Of a stretch of 6,228 bases of DNA, positions 4,714 to 6,228 are shown in pieces. Position numbers and translations under genes: made by a program. Below the pieces are notes generated by a model. That model was not told the DNA's origin. It saw only the letters and a list, made by a program, of their open reading frames with translations, and searched no databases. This DNA is from CAYNNP01 sp964398215 (GTDB lineage Bacteria > Planctomycetota > Planctomycetia > Pirellulales > Pirellulaceae). The first letter of the stretch is position 1, and every line of letters starts with the position of its first letter. The stretch spans positions 1-6,228 of the forward strand of contig CAYNNP010000320.1 of assembly GCA_964398215.1 (NCBI GenBank), read 5' to 3'.

Positions 4714-6177
4714 ATGAAAAATCTATCTGTATTTATCACGCTCGTTTTCTTGCTGGTTGGTCAAGCATTGGCAGATCAATCGCAGCCTCCGAACATTGTA
4801 ATGTTTTTTGTAGATGACTTTGGTCAGCGCGATTTATCGTGCTACGGAAGTTCGCTTTACGAAACGCCTAACATGGATCGTTTGGCGGCCGAAGGCATGC
4901 GTTTTTCCAACGCCTACGCCGCATACCCACGATGCGTCCCGTCGCGCCAAGGACTGTTGTCGGGGAAATACCCCAATCGACTTGAATCTGAAATGCTGGC
5001 GTCGGGTAACCGCGACCACCATTTGCCGCTTAGCGAAATAACCTTTGGTGAATCCTTACGTGAAGCAGGCTACGATACTTGCTACATCGGAAAATGGCAC
5101 CTTGGGCACGACGGTGGTGGTCCGGGTGCACAAGGTTTTCAGCGTGTCATTCACTCAGGGTCCGCCGGAGCAACGGGAAGCTACTTCGCGCCTTTCGAGG
5201 TAGAAAAGGGGCACAGTGTTCTGAATCCTGTTACTGGTAAAGAAGGCGATTATTTGACCGATCGCCTGACCGATGAAGCCGTGAAGTACATTGGTGAAAA
5301 ACGAACGGCGCCGTTTCTGATGGTGATGGCTCACTACGCTGTTCACACACCGCTGCAAGCTCCAGAAGGAATCAAAAAGAAGTACCAGCGAAAGTTGCGA
5401 AAGGCTGGCATAGAAGTCGGTGGCAAGAAACACGATCCCGACTTTGTGATTGACCGTGAAGGGACAGTTAAAACAGTTCAGAACAATCCGATCTACGCAG
5501 CAATGGTGGAAAAGACAGACGATAGCCTTGGTCGCATCGTTCAAGCGATCAAGGACGCTGACGAGACCGACAACACAATCATCATCCTGACGTCGGACCA
5601 TGGTGGTCTTTCGACTCGTGGGTCGACAAATGGTCGCGCTTTGGCAACATCGAATTCACCGCTACGGCAAGGCAAGGGTTCGATCTTTGAAGGAGGCACA
5701 CGCGTTCCGCTGATCGTGAAGTGGCCAGGGAAAATCAAGCCATCGACTGTCTCCAAGGCTCAAGTCACTGGAACAGACCATTATCCAACAATGCTGGAGA
5801 TGGCAAACTTGCCCTTGAATCCGCAGCAACACATCGATGGGCAAAGCTATCTTGCTGCGCTGCGTGGCGAAGATTACCAGCGTCAGGGAATGTTCTGGTA
5901 CAAGTGGCAGGCACGCCCAGATAGCACGGGTGATACGCGAGCTTTGTCGTACGTCCTAGGGCAATACAAGATCATTCAATGGATTGACGAGGACTTGGTA
6001 GAACTGTTCGATTTGAAAAACGACGAAGGGGAAAAGAATAATCTGGCCAAACAAATGCCCGAGAAGGCCGAGGCGATGTTGGCAACACTCTTGTCTACCG
6101 AAAAATCGATCGGTGACCTTCGCGAGAAAGGCCGCAAGGCATTGCAGAAACGCTTGACTCGAAAAAAATCGAAATAG
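4714..6177 (+). CDS. Secreted type I (formylglycine-dependent) sulfatase
   Basis: The enzyme is predicted to hydrolyse sulfate esters outside the cytoplasm. It has 487 residues, typical for the arylsulfatase-A-like family. A signal peptide covers 1-20 (K3, hydrophobic 5-19, cleavage after ALA), so the mature protein starts near D21. Catalytic features are the metal-binding VDD (D34, D35) and the CVPSR signature (74-78) followed by LLSGK. C74 is the residue converted to formylglycine. The second signature, GYDTCYIGKWHLG, is at 119-131 with K127 and H129. Further expected residues are H207 and H211 in MAHYAVHTPL, D295 and H296 in TSDHGG, and K321 in the QGKGSIFEGGTR block. ELFDLKNDEGEKNNLA (430-445) is the usual C-terminal family motif. 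All catalytic residues are intact. The substrate is not evident; sulfated algal polysaccharides are the common targets in marine planctomycetes. The maturase is not encoded here. The gene is preceded by a long spacer and is probably its own transcription unit. Confidence 0.96.
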   Translation: MKNLSVFITLVFLLVGQALADQSQPPNIVMFFVDDFGQRDLSCYGSSLYETPNMDRLAAEGMRFSNAYAAYPRCVPSRQGLLSGKYPNRLESEMLASGNRDHHLPLSEITFGESLREAGYDTCYIGKWHLGHDGGGPGAQGFQRVIHSGSAGATGSYFAPFEVEKGHSVLNPVTGKEGDYLTDRLTDEAVKYIGEKRTAPFLMVMAHYAVHTPLQAPEGIKKKYQRKLRKAGIEVGGKKHDPDFVIDREGTVKTVQNNPIYAAMVEKTDDSLGRIVQAIKDADETDNTIIILTSDHGGLSTRGSTNGRALATSNSPLRQGKGSIFEGGTRVPLIVKWPGKIKPSTVSKAQVTGTDHYPTMLEMANLPLNPQQHIDGQSYLAALRGEDYQRQGMFWYKWQARPDSTGDTRALSYVLGQYKIIQWIDEDLVELFDLKNDEGEKNNLAKQMPEKAEAMLATLLSTEKSIGDLREKGRKALQKRLTRKKSK

Positions 6178-6211
6178 ATCTTATGAACAAACAAAAAGCA
6201 CGACCGTTCCC

Positions 6212-6228
6212 GGCTGACGCCCATGGCT
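6212..6228. repeat. Start of second copy of the dispersed repeat, cut by the window end
   Basis: GGCTGACGCCCATGGCT matches 44-60 base for base in the same orientation, 35 bases after the sulfatase stop. The flanking bases before it differ from those before the left copy, so GGCTG marks the element's left boundary or lies close to it. The remainder lies outside the window. Confidence 0.65.

Noticed and set aside
5155..5601. Minus-strand frame of 148 codons.
   Set aside because: It lies fully inside the sulfatase gene and has no recognisable motif.
6183..6228. ATG at 6183 opening a frame (MNKQKARPFPADAHG) to the window edge.
   Set aside because: Fifteen codons are too few to judge, no ribosome binding site precedes it, and it enters the dispersed repeat at once.

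Overview
The window looks like a piece of a planctomycete chromosome (Rhodopirellula/Pirellula-type relatives). This is an inference. It rests on an exported formylglycine-type sulfatase, an exported MsrB, long gene-poor spacers packed with small hairpin repeats, few recognisable Shine-Dalgarno sites and, by eye, moderate GC. No rRNA, tRNA, CRISPR array, integrase or transposase gene was seen.

Layout. Positions 1-280 hold no convincing complete gene. They contain the possible tail of an upstream gene (3-95), a dispersed repeat starting at 44 and a long hairpin at 161-206. On the minus strand follow an SMI1/KNR4 (SUKH) protein (281-850) and, 42 bases upstream of it in transcription order, a MalK/UgpC-type ABC transporter ATPase (893-1957). 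These two are co-directional and probably one transcript. A divergent spacer (about 1958-2101) carries an imperfect palindrome and short repeated motifs. On the plus strand come a secreted methionine sulfoxide reductase B (2102-2641) and, 29 bases later, an ANL-superfamily acyl-CoA synthetase/ligase with a TTG start and a clear ribosome binding site (2671-4101). Their spacing suggests an operon, with a terminator-like hairpin at 4221-4244. A 612-base spacer (4102-4713) contains a REP/BIME-like pair of inverted hairpins (4259-4326) and another hairpin repeat (4503-4530). A secreted type I sulfatase fills 4714-6177, and the window ends inside a second copy of the repeat seen at 44.

How the genes work together. 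No single pathway links them. The sulfatase would desulfate extracytoplasmic substrates such as sulfated polysaccharides, and MsrB would repair oxidised methionines outside the cytoplasm. The ABC ATPase has no permease or binding protein here and may power transporters encoded elsewhere. The SUKH protein has no toxin partner in view.

I found no undescribed multi-gene system. The most interesting material is non-coding: a REP-like pair whose stems show a compensatory base-pair change, a near-perfect long hairpin, and a repeat present at both ends of the window.
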